Shown here one piece after another: positions 25,815-33,934 of a DNA stretch of 37,918 nt. Origin of the DNA: Rhodobacter sp. GTDB lineage: Bacteria > Pseudomonadota > Alphaproteobacteria > Rhodobacterales > Rhodobacteraceae. The DNA lies in contig JASJCA010000020.1 of assembly GCA_030066215.1 (NCBI GenBank), forward strand, positions 1 to 37,918, written 5' to 3'. The notes beneath the pieces were generated by a model. That model was given only the letters and a program-made list of their open reading frames with translations, ran no database searches and was not told the DNA's origin. How positions within the stretch are numbered: the first letter of the stretch is position 1; each line of letters opens with the position of its first letter. Made by a program: the position numbers and the translations under genes.

Positions 25815-27017
25815 CTAGCCGTCGAGCACCGCCAGCGCCGCCTCGGCGAACTCGGGATCGTTGATGTGGCAGTCTAGTTCGCGCAATTCTACGTTTGCCG
25901 GGCAGACGCGGCGCATCTCGTCGATGAACGCGGCGAGACCCTCGGCATCGTGCAGCGGTGCGCCGGGCCGGTCCCACTCGTTGCATCCCTGCAGCGGCAG
26001 CAGAAACACCACCGGACCGGTCGCCTCGGCCAGCCGGGCGCAGAGCGCGCGGGCCACCTCGCGGCGTTCCCCGGCATTCAGCAGGGCACTTGAAAGCAGC
26101 CGGTTATGGGCATGAATTTCCCGGGTTTTCAGCCGCTCGGGCGGGTCCTGCCAGCCGACGAAATCGACCAGATCGTAGCAGCCCGGCGCCACGATCTGCG
26201 GCACGCCCGCACGCCCCGCCGCGGTCATCCGGCTTTCGCCCGCGGTGATCGCCGAGCCCATCAGGTGGTTCGCCACCTCCTGCGGCGCGAAATCCATCAC
26301 CGTGGCAAAGGCGCCCTCGGCCGCCAAGGCCTCGAAGGCGCGCCCGCCCATGCCGGTGGCGTGAAACACAGCCACTTCGAAGCCGCGGTCTTCCAGCGCC
26401 GGTTTCAGCGGCACCATGTAGCGCAACACGGTTTTTCCAAACGATGTCATACCGATACGCGGCAAAGCTGAGGAAGGTCGCTCGACCGCGCGCGCGGCAC
26501 CCAGGACCGCGCCGGCGGCCTGGCTGAGCGACGCCTTGCAGATCGAGTTCAACCCGTAAAGCCCGCCGGCCCAGAGGATCATCTGCACATCCGCCGGCAG
26601 CCGCTCGGGCGGGATCATCGGCGAGAAGGCGACGGTCGAGACGATGTATTTCGGCACGCCCAAGGGCAGCGCGGCGCAGAGGTCGATCGCCAGGTCGGTC
26701 CCCATCGAGCCGCCCAGCACGATCGCGCCGTCGATCCGGCCCTCGGCCTGCAGCCGGGCGGCCAGCACCGCCGCGCCGCGCGCCATGATCTGCATCGCGT
26801 GGTTTTCGTCTCCGCTGTCGGCCGCCTCGCGGATCGACGCGCCTCCCGCGGCCGCGACGTCGTGCTTTGACACCGAGACCGCGCCGGACGGGTCGCCGAG
26901 CACGCTGACATCCATCGTGACGACCTCGCCGCCCTGGCCGCGGATGCAATCGGCCAGAAAGCCCAGTTCGTCCTCCTTGGTGTCGTAAGTCCCCACGACC
27001 AGGATGCGCGTCGCCAT
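25815..27017 (-). CDS. Tm-1-like ATP-binding domain protein (UPF0261)
   Basis: A 400-residue member of the UPF0261/Tm-1-like family. The N-terminal domain begins ILVVGTYDTKEDELGFLADCI, has SVSKHDVAAAGGASI, then GAIVLGGSMGTDLAIDLCAALPLGVPKYIVST, and matches the ATP-binding half seen in plant Tm-1. The C-terminal half contains MTSFGKTVLRYMVPL, HATGMGGRAFEALAAEGAFATVMDFAPQEVANHLMG and LDCHINDPEFAEAALAVL, the usual family end. The molecular function of bacterial members is not settled; they often sit next to transport and catabolic genes. It starts one base after the tctA stop, so it is the fourth gene of the tct operon. Confidence 0.9.
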   Translation of the reverse strand: MATRILVVGTYDTKEDELGFLADCIRGQGGEVVTMDVSVLGDPSGAVSVSKHDVAAAGGASIREAADSGDENHAMQIMARGAAVLAARLQAEGRIDGAIVLGGSMGTDLAIDLCAALPLGVPKYIVSTVAFSPMIPPERLPADVQMILWAGGLYGLNSICKASLSQAAGAVLGAARAVERPSSALPRIGMTSFGKTVLRYMVPLKPALEDRGFEVAVFHATGMGGRAFEALAAEGAFATVMDFAPQEVANHLMGSAITAGESRMTAAGRAGVPQIVAPGCYDLVDFVGWQDPPERLKTREIHAHNRLLSSALLNAGERREVARALCARLAEATGPVVFLLPLQGCNEWDRPGAPLHDAEGLAAFIDEMRRVCPANVELRELDCHINDPEFAEAALAVLDG

Positions 27018-27018
27018 G

Positions 27019-28638
27019 TCAGTCCTCCGCCTTGGCCGAGCGCGGCACGATCCGGCGCGCCTGACGCAGCGCCTTGGCCCGTTCCGCCGCGATCAGCCCC
27101 TGCCGCCGGTGCAGATGCGCCCCGAACCGGGTCGCGCGGTGTTCGATGCGCCAGCGGGCGTCCCTGCGCAACCGCGCATCCAGCCAGACCCGGCGGGCGT
27201 GCAGGGCCAGGATCACCACGAGCATGCAGAACAGCACAAAGGCCACCGGCCGGTCGATGAAATCCAGGGGCTCTTTCACCCGGTTCATCGACGAGCGCAG
27301 CTTGACCTCCATGATCCCGCCCAGGACCATGCCGAGGATGATCGGCACGATCGGCAGCGAAAGGCGTTTCAGGATGTAGCCCAGCATGCCGAAGCCGGCC
27401 GCGATGGCACAGTCGGTGGCCGAGTTGCGCAAGGAATAGACGCCGACGAAGCTGAGCGTCAGGATGCAGACGCCCAGGAATCGGTTGGGGATGTTGACGA
27501 CCCGGATGAGCTGGTTGGTGGCGCCGAGGAGGAAGACCAGCACCAGCACGTTCAGGATCAGAAGCGCGAGATAGAGCGCGACGACGAAGTCCATCTGGAA
27601 CTGAAACAGGCCCGGGCCGGGCACCACGTTGTGCACGTAGAACACCGACAGCATCATCGCCGTCAGCGCCTCGCCGGGGATGCCGAGCGCCAAGAGCGGC
27701 ACCATTGCGGCCGCCGGCACGGCGTTGTTGGCGGCCTCGCTGGCGATCAGCCCCTCGGACGAGCCGTGGCCGAAATCCTCGGGCCGCCGCGAGGTCCGCT
27801 GCGCGTAGGTATAGCTGAGAAACTGCGCGGTGAACTCGCCGACGCCGGGGATCATGCCCATCACCACGCCGAAGCTGGAGCTGACCGACGCCACGCGCGG
27901 GTGCCGCGCCAGTTCCCGGAAGCCTTGGAACAGGCCGCCGCGCAGCCGCGTCGTGCGGATGCGCTCGTCCTCGCCGGTCAAGAGCAGGAAGGCCTGGCTC
28001 AGTGCGAAGAGCCCCAGCACCACGACGATCAGGTCGATCCCGCCGGCGAGCCAGGACTGCTCGAAGGTGTAGCGGCGGGTGTATTTGACGGGCTCCAGCC
28101 CGACGGTGTTGAGAAAGATCCCGAACGAGGCCAGCGCCGCGGCGATCAGGGTCTGGCCGCGATGGGCGATGACCACCAGGAGGATGCCGAGAAGGGCGGC
28201 GAGGAAGATCTCGCGGCTGCCAAACATCGGCGCGACCCTGGCCAGCACCGGCGCGAAGAGGATCAGGGCGACGACGCTGACCACGCCGCCGAAGAAGCTC
28301 GCCGAATAGGCCAGCGACAGGGCGCGGCGGGCCTCGCCCCGGGTGGTCATCGGGAAGCCGTCATAGGTGGTCAGCGCGTTGACCGCGGTGCCGGGCGTGT
28401 TGATCAGGATCGCCGGGATCGCACCGCCATACATCGACGAGCCGTAGATGCCCAAAAGCACGGTGAGCCCGACGATCGGGTCGAGCGAGAAGGTCGCCGG
28501 CAGCAGGATCGCGATGGCCACCGCCGGGCCGACGCCGGGGATCGCGCCGATCAGCACACCGCCGATCGAGCCCACCAGCAGCGCCGCCACCACGTCCCAG
28601 CGGGCCAGCACCTCTATGGCGGCAAGCAGCAGCTCCAT
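27019..28638 (-). CDS. tctA: Tripartite tricarboxylate transporter, large membrane subunit
   Basis: A 539-residue membrane protein with about 11-12 hydrophobic helices. The TctA signature is at the N-terminus: GGVLIGAIPGVGPAVAIAILLP, then GIYGSSMYGGAIPAILINTPGTA. A second inverted-repeat-like copy follows in the middle: GMIPGVGEFTAQFLSY and GLIASEAANNAVPAAAMVPLLALGIPGEALTAMM. The C-terminal ~50 residues are a basic cytoplasmic tail, longer than I would expect for the family. It couples uptake of a carboxylate, bound by TctC, to a cation gradient. The substrate cannot be read from sequence. ATG 28638 is used; only a weak GAGG lies upstream. Confidence 0.95.
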   Translation of the reverse strand: MELLLAAIEVLARWDVVAALLVGSIGGVLIGAIPGVGPAVAIAILLPATFSLDPIVGLTVLLGIYGSSMYGGAIPAILINTPGTAVNALTTYDGFPMTTRGEARRALSLAYSASFFGGVVSVVALILFAPVLARVAPMFGSREIFLAALLGILLVVIAHRGQTLIAAALASFGIFLNTVGLEPVKYTRRYTFEQSWLAGGIDLIVVVLGLFALSQAFLLLTGEDERIRTTRLRGGLFQGFRELARHPRVASVSSSFGVVMGMIPGVGEFTAQFLSYTYAQRTSRRPEDFGHGSSEGLIASEAANNAVPAAAMVPLLALGIPGEALTAMMLSVFYVHNVVPGPGLFQFQMDFVVALYLALLILNVLVLVFLLGATNQLIRVVNIPNRFLGVCILTLSFVGVYSLRNSATDCAIAAGFGMLGYILKRLSLPIVPIILGMVLGGIMEVKLRSSMNRVKEPLDFIDRPVAFVLFCMLVVILALHARRVWLDARLRRDARWRIEHRATRFGAHLHRRQGLIAAERAKALRQARRIVPRSAKAED

Positions 28639-28664
28639 GCCGGCGCCTCAGGCCGGCGCCGGGC

Positions 28665-28717
28665 GGGACAAGACTTTTGCAAAAGTCTTGGCAAAAGTCT
28701 TCAAAGAATTTTGTCCC
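28665..28717. repeat. Nested inverted repeat in the tctB-tctA gap
   Basis: A 22-base perfect palindrome at 28669-28690 (half-site CAAGACTTTTG) is followed by a partial third copy (GCAAAAGTCTT). The whole is bracketed by GGGACAA (28665-28671) and TTGTCCC (28711-28717). It fills most of the 95-base gap between tctB and tctA. Such hairpins can stabilise upstream mRNA or dampen downstream transcription. Confidence 0.75.
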
Positions 28718-28733
28718 CGCGCCACCGCCGCCC

Positions 28734-29270
28734 TCACAGATTTAAGATGAAGAACGAGCGTAAAGCCCCTGGAAGATAGTCATAAACCGCGCCACCTGGG
28801 ATCTTGACCTCGAGCAGAGCCTTGAAGACGATCACGACGGCCAGCGCAAATCCAACCGCCAGCCACAGCATCGCGCGAGACCGGTAGCCCATGCGCCAGA
28901 CCAGGGCCGGGGCGAAGGCGGCGGAGGCGACGACATAGCCGATGACCGGGACCAGAAATACGTAGGCCAGAAACCACAGGCAGAACTCGACGCCCGCGCC
29001 CCAGCGACGGCCCTCGGCCAGGTCCGCCCGCCCGACACGCCGCGGCCGCAGCCCCATCAGGTGCAGCCCGGTGAAAAGCACCATGCCGCCGACCGCGACC
29101 AGCGGCCAGAACCCCGGCTGCGCAGCCCATTTGGTCTTTTCCACCCAGGTGGTCTGGCTGGGATAGCTGACCGCCAGGATCAGCGCCACGACCGCGAAGC
29201 CCGCCGCGAACAAAAGCTGCCCGCGGCGCGGAACGCCCTTCGGAGCCGTGGGGTCGTCTTCGTAGCGCAT
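28734..29270 (-). CDS. tctB: Tripartite tricarboxylate transporter, small membrane subunit
   Basis: A 178-residue protein with four predicted membrane helices, the usual TctB layout: LLFAAGFAVVALILAVSY, GFWPLVAVGGMVLFTGLHLMG, FCLWFLAYVFLVPVIGYVVAS and AMLWLAVGFALAVVIVFKALLEVKIPGG. The segment QPGFWPLVAVGGM corresponds to the family's PGFFP motif, and KIPGGAVYDYLPGALR to the conserved C-terminal L.....P.....lP....f. It lies between tctC and tctA on the same strand, separated from each by ~95-base gaps that hold hairpins. Confidence 0.93.
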   Translation of the reverse strand: MRYEDDPTAPKGVPRRGQLLFAAGFAVVALILAVSYPSQTTWVEKTKWAAQPGFWPLVAVGGMVLFTGLHLMGLRPRRVGRADLAEGRRWGAGVEFCLWFLAYVFLVPVIGYVVASAAFAPALVWRMGYRSRAMLWLAVGFALAVVIVFKALLEVKIPGGAVYDYLPGALRSFFILNL

Positions 29271-29311
29271 CGCCCGCCCAGCGGCGCAGGATTTCCCCGA
29301 CCTCCCGGCGG

Positions 29312-29357
29312 CAAACCCGCGACGCGGGTTTGTCCCCAGATTTTCGGCGAAAATCTG
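29312..29357. repeat. Two adjacent hairpins in the tctC-tctB gap
   Basis: The first hairpin is 29312-29332: 9-bp arms CAAACCCGC/GCGGGTTTG around GAC. The second is 29337-29357: 10-bp arms CAGATTTTCG/CGAAAATCTG with a single central base. They share the TTGTCCC junction sequence with the element in the next gap. Placed just after the tctC stop, they could protect the binding-protein mRNA and lower readthrough into tctB. Confidence 0.75.
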
Positions 29358-29363
29358 CCCCGC

Positions 29364-30305
29364 CTAGTTCATGATCTCTTCGATCGCCGCCATGGTCGCG
29401 ATGTTGCCGGCGATCCGCGCCGCGCTCGCCGCCGCGTCCTGCCAATAGACCAGTGCGCCGGTCTCTTCGGCCACCGCCTGCGCGCGGTCCGACATCACCG
29501 TCTGCGAGGCCACCGCGGCAATCTTGTCGCGCACCTCCTGCGGCGTCTCCTTGGTGACGAAAAGCCCGTTCCAGAGCGCGATGTTCAAGGTCGGGTCGAC
29601 CTCGCCCGCGGTCGGCGCGTCCGGCACCTTCGAGATCCGTTCGTCGGTGATCGAGACCAGCACCTTGACTTGGTCGAGGCAGGGCAGGATCAGCTGCAGC
29701 GTCGTGTTGATCACATCCGCGTCGCCCGAGGCCAGCGTGTTGCAGTCGAGCGCGTCGAACGCAGCGTCCGAGCCCCATTCGAAGCCGAGGTTCTTGGCCA
29801 ACGCCTTGGTCACCTGGGTCGGCGTCAGCGGATCGCCGAAATGGCCCAGGGCCACGTCGTTCGACTGGGCATGCGCGGCCAGCTCTTCCATCGTCGAATA
29901 GGGCGCGCTGCCCGACGCCGCGATCACGAAGGGATAGGTCAGAAAGATACCGATGGGGTCGAATTTCTCGGGGCTGAGCTCGGGGATGCCGATCTGGTGG
30001 CCCACCACCGGCACGCCGATCACGAAGGACCCGATCATCGAGCCGTCCGCCGGCGCCGTCGCCACCTCGATCGCGCCGGGAAACGGCCCGCCGCCGCCGC
30101 CGGGCTTGTTCACCACCGCCGCCGAGACGCCGTATTCGGCCTGGAAATCCTCGGCGATCATCCGCGTCAGCACGTCCTCCAGATCGCCCGGCGGCCAGGG
30201 CACGACAAAGCTCACCGGCCCCTCGGGATACTCCGCCAGCGCCGCCCCGGCGCCCATCGCAAGGCCAAGCGCCGCGGCGCCCGCCACCCACATCGTTCTC
30301 AGCAT
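29364..30305 (-). CDS. tctC: Tripartite tricarboxylate transporter substrate-binding protein
   Basis: A 313-residue periplasmic binding protein of the TctC/Bug family. It starts at ATG 30305, preceded by a near-perfect GGGAGGTGAT ribosome site; the frame is open further upstream but without support. Residues 1-24 are a signal peptide (MLRTMWVAGAAALGLAMGAG, cleavage after ALA). The mature chain begins EYPEGPVSFVVPWPPGD, the family's YP..pi..ivp...GG region, followed by VVNKPGGGGGPFPGAIEVATAPADGSMIG (family NkpGgg...a...v..a.PDGyt) and GEVDPTLNIALWNGLFVTKETPQEVRDKI (ptp...d......w.G..ap.gtP..v...l). The carboxylate ligand is unknown. First gene of the tctCBA-UPF0261 operon. Confidence 0.94.
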   Translation of the reverse strand: MLRTMWVAGAAALGLAMGAGAALAEYPEGPVSFVVPWPPGDLEDVLTRMIAEDFQAEYGVSAAVVNKPGGGGGPFPGAIEVATAPADGSMIGSFVIGVPVVGHQIGIPELSPEKFDPIGIFLTYPFVIAASGSAPYSTMEELAAHAQSNDVALGHFGDPLTPTQVTKALAKNLGFEWGSDAAFDALDCNTLASGDADVINTTLQLILPCLDQVKVLVSITDERISKVPDAPTAGEVDPTLNIALWNGLFVTKETPQEVRDKIAAVASQTVMSDRAQAVAEETGALVYWQDAAASAARIAGNIATMAAIEEIMN

Positions 30306-30356
30306 ATCACCTCCCGGGTCTCGGGCCCGGTCTTCCGCCGCCGGGCCTCCGGGTCC

Positions 30357-30385
30357 AGGTGACCGCCCGCGGCGCGCCCTGTCAA
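30357..30385 (-). promoter_or_regulatory. Candidate tctC promoter
   Basis: A consensus -35 TTGACA lies at 30385-30380 on the minus strand. A weak -10 (TCACCT, 3 of 6 consensus bases) follows after 17 bases, ~50 bases ahead of the tctC start. It is next to the candidate promoter of the divergent HAD gene. Confidence 0.4.
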
Positions 30386-30397
30386 GCATTCCGGGGT

Positions 30398-30427
30398 TTG
30401 ACGCCGCCCCCGCCGCGCGCCTATCAG
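30398..30427 (+). promoter_or_regulatory. Candidate promoter of the HAD-aminotransferase operon
   Basis: TTGACG at 30398-30403 and TATCAG at 30422-30427 are separated by 18 bases, 25 bases ahead of ATG 30453. A GGGAGG ribosome site follows at 30443-30448. The match to sigma70 consensus is moderate. Confidence 0.4.
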
Positions 30428-30452
30428 GGGACAAGGCGCAAAGGGAGGCGGC

Positions 30453-31118
30453 ATGTCCGGCGCAGGCGCGCTCATCCTCGATTTCGGCGGCGTGGTGACC
30501 CGGACCCTGTTCGAAACCCACGATAGGACCGAGCGTGCCCTGGGCCTGCCGCCGGGCAGTTTGACCTGGGCCGGCCCGTTCCACCCCGAAACCGACGGCC
30601 TCTGGCAGGCGATGCAGCGCGGCGAGATCACCGAGCGCGCCTATTGGCTGGAACGCGCCCGCGAGGTCGGCGCCCTGGTGGGCGAACACTGGACCGAGAT
30701 GTCCCAATTCGTCCAGGCCGCCCGCGGCGCCGACCCCGCCGCGATCATCCGCCCCGAATTCCATACCGCCTTCGCCGAGGCCAAAGCCGCCGGCCTGAAG
30801 ACCGCGATCCTGTCGAACGAACTCGACCTCTTCTACGGCGCGGACTTCCGGGACAGACTGCCGTTCCTGCAGGACTTCGACGCCATCGTCGACGCCACCC
30901 ATACCGGCGTTCTGAAACCCGACCCCCGCGCCTATGCCCAGGTCCTCGACGCGCTCAACCTGCCCCCGCACAAATGCGTCTTCGTCGACGACCAGCCCCG
31001 CAACGTCACCGGCGCCGCCGATGCCGGCCTTCGCACCATCCTCTTCGACGTCGCCCGCCCCGGCGCCTCTTTCGCCCAGGCGCTCGACCTCCTGATCCCC
31101 GAAAGGACCGCCCCATGA
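30453..31118 (+). CDS. HAD-superfamily hydrolase (subfamily IA)
   Basis: A 221-residue HAD-IA phosphatase-like enzyme. Motif I is LILDFGGVV with nucleophile Asp10; the second Asp of the usual DxD is Gly, as in the N-terminal phosphatase/epoxide-hydrolase subgroup and other HAD-IA hydrolases. Motif II is AILSNEL, motif III is VLKPDP and motif IV is CVFVDDQPRN. The cap domain (about residues 20-90) is helical. The substrate is unknown; a small phosphorylated or halogenated metabolite is possible. GGGAGG lies 4 bases before the ATG. It overlaps the aminotransferase gene by ATGA, indicating a two-gene operon. Confidence 0.9.
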   Translation: MSGAGALILDFGGVVTRTLFETHDRTERALGLPPGSLTWAGPFHPETDGLWQAMQRGEITERAYWLERAREVGALVGEHWTEMSQFVQAARGADPAAIIRPEFHTAFAEAKAAGLKTAILSNELDLFYGADFRDRLPFLQDFDAIVDATHTGVLKPDPRAYAQVLDALNLPPHKCVFVDDQPRNVTGAADAGLRTILFDVARPGASFAQALDLLIPERTAP

Positions 31119-32467
31119 AGGACTCCAACTTCCTCAAGGAAAAGAACGCCCGCAACCTCTGGCACCCCATGGCGCATCCCGGCGACATGCAGGCCAACCC
31201 GCCCACGATCATCACCAAGGCCCACGGCACCCGCATCACCGACATCGACGGGCATGAAGTCGTCGACGCCGTCGGCGGCCTCTGGAACGTCAATCTCGGC
31301 TTCTCCTGCCAGCCGGTTAAAGACGCCATCACTCAGCAGCTCAACGAACTCCCCTACTACTCCGCCTTCCGCGGCACCACCAACGACAAGATCATCGAAC
31401 TGGCCGAGGTCTTGCGGGATTTCTGGGAGCCCGACGGCCTCACCCGCGCCTTCTACACCTCCGGCGGCGGCGATTCAGTCGACACCGCACTAAGACTGGC
31501 CCGCCAGTACCACAAGATCCGGGGCGAGCATGGCCGCATCAAGTACCTCTCCCTCAAGAAAGGCTACCACGGCACCCATTTCGGCGGCGCCTCGGTCAAC
31601 GGCAACGCCAATTTCCGCACCGCCTACGAGCCGCTCCTGCCCGGCTGCTACCACATCCCCGCGCCCTACGCCTACCGCAACCCGTTCAACGAAACCGACC
31701 CGGAAAAACTTGCCCAGCTTTGCCTGCAAGCCCTTGAAGACGAGATCAATTTCCAGTCCCCCGGCACCATCGCCGCGATGATCATGGAGCCCGTCCTGGG
31801 CGCCGGCGGCGTCATCGTGCCCCATGAGAGCTTCATGCCCGGCGTACGCGAGATCACTGCGCGTCACGGCATCCTCCTGATCTCCGACGAGGTCATCACC
31901 GGCTTCGGCCGCACCGGCGACTGGACAGGCTGTCGCCACTGGGGCGTGCAGCCCGACATGGCCACCACCGCCAAGGCCATTACGAACGGCTACTTCCCCT
32001 TCGGCGCCGTGATGATCGCCGAACACGTCGCCGAGACCTTCGAGAAAGACGACACCGGAGCCGCCATGATCGGCCACGGCTACACCTATTCCGGCCACCC
32101 GGTCGGCGCCGCCGCGGCCCTCGCCTGCCTCGACGAGACCATCAAGCTGCAAGTCCAGAAAAACGCCGCCGCGAGAGGCGCCGAGCTCTGGAACGGCCTG
32201 AACGCCCTCAAAGAGCGCTACGCCATCATCGGCGACGTCCGGGGCGGCCACGGCCTGATGCTCGCCCTGGAATTGGTCAGCGATCCCGCGGCCAAAACCC
32301 CCATCGACAAGGACACCATCGCACGCGTCCACGAGGTCACCTACCAGAACGGCGCCATGGTCCGCATGTCCGGCGCCAACATCCTCATGTCCCCACCCCT
32401 GGTGCTCACCGCCGAAGACGTCCAGATCGTCCTCACCGCGCTAGAGGCCGGGTTCTCCGCGGTCTGA
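31115..32467 (+). CDS. Class III (omega) aminotransferase
   Basis: A 450-residue PLP-dependent class III aminotransferase. Key features are FYTSGGGDSVDTALRLARQYH for phosphate and substrate binding (the usual SGSEAN-like position reads GGDSVD), KKGYHGTHFGG, the PLP-binding Asp in LLISDEVITGFGRTG, and the Schiff-base Lys287 in TTAKAITNGYFPFGA, then GYTYSGHPVGAAAALA. The N-terminal LWHPMAHP is typical of the beta-alanine/taurine/polyamine-pyruvate transaminase branch (family LWHPF). It would move an amino group from an omega-amine to pyruvate or an oxo acid. ATG 31115 overlaps the HAD stop; the frame extends upstream only as a shadow. The exact substrate cannot be assigned. Confidence 0.93.
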   Translation: MKDSNFLKEKNARNLWHPMAHPGDMQANPPTIITKAHGTRITDIDGHEVVDAVGGLWNVNLGFSCQPVKDAITQQLNELPYYSAFRGTTNDKIIELAEVLRDFWEPDGLTRAFYTSGGGDSVDTALRLARQYHKIRGEHGRIKYLSLKKGYHGTHFGGASVNGNANFRTAYEPLLPGCYHIPAPYAYRNPFNETDPEKLAQLCLQALEDEINFQSPGTIAAMIMEPVLGAGGVIVPHESFMPGVREITARHGILLISDEVITGFGRTGDWTGCRHWGVQPDMATTAKAITNGYFPFGAVMIAEHVAETFEKDDTGAAMIGHGYTYSGHPVGAAAALACLDETIKLQVQKNAAARGAELWNGLNALKERYAIIGDVRGGHGLMLALELVSDPAAKTPIDKDTIARVHEVTYQNGAMVRMSGANILMSPPLVLTAEDVQIVLTALEAGFSAV

Positions 32468-32487
32468 CCCCGCCCCGCACCGCACCG

Positions 32488-32663
32488 TCCCGGGCTTGAC
32501 CCGGGACCTCTCCGTATCGCTGTAGGGTGCGCATTCATTGCGCACGTACTCTCTCGCAACAAGAAACGCAGTCCCGGACATGATCCGGGACCTCGCGAGA
32601 AAACCCAACTTCCCCAACCCGGGAGCCACATCATCCACCCGTTCCCCCGGGCTGCAAGCCCGG
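32488..32663. repeat. Cluster of REP-like hairpins
   Basis: The ~390-base gap between the aminotransferase and TIR genes holds four short inverted repeats. They are TCCCGGG-5-CCCGGGA (32488-32506), GTGCGCA-5-TGCGCAC (32527-32545), TCCCGGA-5-TCCGGGA (32572-32590) and CCGGGCT-3-AGCCCGG (32647-32663). The first and third are variants of one unit, each followed by CCT, in opposite halves of the gap. This resembles dispersed intergenic repeats of alphaproteobacteria. No gene is supported here; the 120-aa plus-strand frame (32538-32900) runs through the repeats. Confidence 0.7.
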
Positions 32664-32855
32664 ATCGCGCCCGACCCCGCCCCCCAGGGCGGGCGCGATG
32701 CGTTGAAATGGTCCCGCTGGTTGACCCGTGAATGCTTCGAAGCGATGCCAGAGCAAGTTGCAAAGCGCCCACCCTCGGCGCCGGGCGCGATCCTCGTCGC
32801 TCCTTTCAGAACCGGCACAGAAAGAACCAAAAAGGTGGACTCAGTTAACGCTGTT

Positions 32856-33560
32856 TTAGAAAGGGATCTCGTCGAGATCACCGGAAAACCCTTTCGGTAA
32901 CAGATCACATGTGCGATCGTCTTCACGAAGGAGCGCAATTATCTCCTTTGAAATCTCTTCTGCAGTTCTTCGACGTCGTGGCAACGCTTGTTCTTTCCCG
33001 ATAAATCCAGTGGGCGTCTCGCCCATCTTCAGGGAAATGATCTTTACTCTTCTGGCCACAGCGAAACCAATTTCTTGCTGCGTCCAGTTGCTTTCGGAAA
33101 ACCCAACTGTGTGAACTGAGAGAAAGCAATGCATGTGGGCAAGCGCCCGCTCAATCTCAGTTTGCCACAGAACCGTCGGTTCGATGTCTTCATGCGCGAC
33201 AAAGCTAGTGACTCCGTATGGCTTTAGACAGTCCCGCAGCCTTATTGCCTTATCTTTGTCTTTGGCGATGTGGCTCACGAACAACCGCAGCTCGGAGCCA
33301 GTCGCCCAAATTCTCGGTAGTGGCAACGCCGCTGCCGAAATAGAAACTTCAAGGTCTTCTGCGATTTCGCTTAGGCGATCATCCGCGACACCATTCAACA
33401 ACTCTGCAGAATACACACGCTTGCTGTTTGGTCCCTGCCAGTCGGTAATTGGCTCAATACCGAATGCGCTGAGGTAGGTGTCGATTTCGTTGTATGTGTA
33501 TCGAGCCTGCAGCTCGGCTGACAGCTCCGAAATCACCTTTAACCGCTCACTGGGACGCAT
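32856..33560 (-). CDS. TIR-domain protein, putative anti-phage defence NADase
   Basis: A 234-residue protein in two parts. Residues 1-85 are a helical N-terminal domain (ERLKVISELSAELQARYTYNEIDTYLSAFGI, then PNSKRVYSAELLNGVADDRLSEIAEDL), a pattern I associate with N-termini of bacterial abortive-infection and TIR proteins. Residues about 90-200 are a TIR domain: LRLFVSHIAKDKDKAIRLRD, GVTSFVAHEDIEPTVLWQTEIERAL with Glu135 at the NADase catalytic position, then NWTQQEIGFAVAR. Bacterial TIR proteins commonly degrade NAD+ or make cyclic ADP-ribose signals on phage attack. An in-frame stop lies just upstream of ATG 33560. The gene is visibly richer in A+T than its neighbours, which suggests horizontal gain. 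No ThsA partner is seen. Confidence 0.83.
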   Translation of the reverse strand: MRPSERLKVISELSAELQARYTYNEIDTYLSAFGIEPITDWQGPNSKRVYSAELLNGVADDRLSEIAEDLEVSISAAALPLPRIWATGSELRLFVSHIAKDKDKAIRLRDCLKPYGVTSFVAHEDIEPTVLWQTEIERALAHMHCFLSVHTVGFSESNWTQQEIGFAVARRVKIISLKMGETPTGFIGKEQALPRRRRTAEEISKEIIALLREDDRTCDLLPKGFSGDLDEIPF

Positions 33561-33619
33561 AGGTTATCCATTCGGCACGACTACTTGAGCGTAGGGCGCA
33601 TTTTGGCCCTCCGCAACAA

Positions 33620-33934
33620 TCACTCCTTATCCACCAACCGTCCCTCGACGTACCGATGCACGATCGACGCCAGCAGCGTTTGATACGGCATCCCCATCTC
33701 CAGCGCCTTGGCCTTCAGCTTGATCAGGTCCTGCTTGGCCAGCCGCGTGGTGATCTGCGTCTTCGGCGGCGACATCGTCGCCCGCGCCATCGCCTCCAGC
33801 TCGGCCTTCCGCTCGGGCGTTAGTTCGGACACGATGGTCCCCGCCTCCAGCGCCGCATCGAGCGCGGCCATCGACGCCGCTTCCTCGTCGTCGAGCGGTT
33901 CGGTGTTCAGGATTTTCAGATCAGGATCGGCCAT
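33620..33934 (-). CDS. RHH/CopG-type antitoxin
   Basis: A 104-residue antitoxin candidate. The N-terminal half is acidic (ILNTEPLDDEEAASMAALDAALEAG) and likely wraps the toxin. The C-terminal half TQITTRLAKQDLIKLKAKALEMGMPYQTLLASIVHRYVEGRL matches the CopG antitoxin (ribbon-helix-helix) pattern: a strand for DNA binding, then two helices with G.PYQTLi.S..hrY. The gene overlaps the end of the toxin gene by 14 bases, giving toxin-first order as in brnTA. It likely represses the shared promoter through the repeats at 34221-34255. Confidence 0.85.
   Translation of the reverse strand: MADPDLKILNTEPLDDEEAASMAALDAALEAGTIVSELTPERKAELEAMARATMSPPKTQITTRLAKQDLIKLKAKALEMGMPYQTLLASIVHRYVEGRLVDKE

Noticed and set aside
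25421-25864. Plus-strand open frame of 147 codons between copA and the Tm-1-like gene
   Set aside because: It overlaps both flanking genes, is Arg/Pro/Ala-rich, and lacks a ribosome site or recognisable domain.
27004-28779. Plus-strand open frame of 591 codons opposite tctA
   Set aside because: The translation is dominated by His, Asp, Gln and Arg, as expected for the complement of a hydrophobic membrane protein gene.
29061-30362. Plus-strand open frame of 433 codons opposite tctB and tctC
   Set aside because: Biased composition and no motif; it runs across two clear genes on the other strand and through the hairpins.
31490-32332. Minus-strand open frame of 280 codons opposite the aminotransferase
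   Set aside because: Gly/Val/Asp-rich shadow of a gene with all its catalytic motifs.
32488-32663. Possible CRISPR array
   Set aside because: The hairpin units differ in sequence and spacing, and there are no regular spacers or cas genes.
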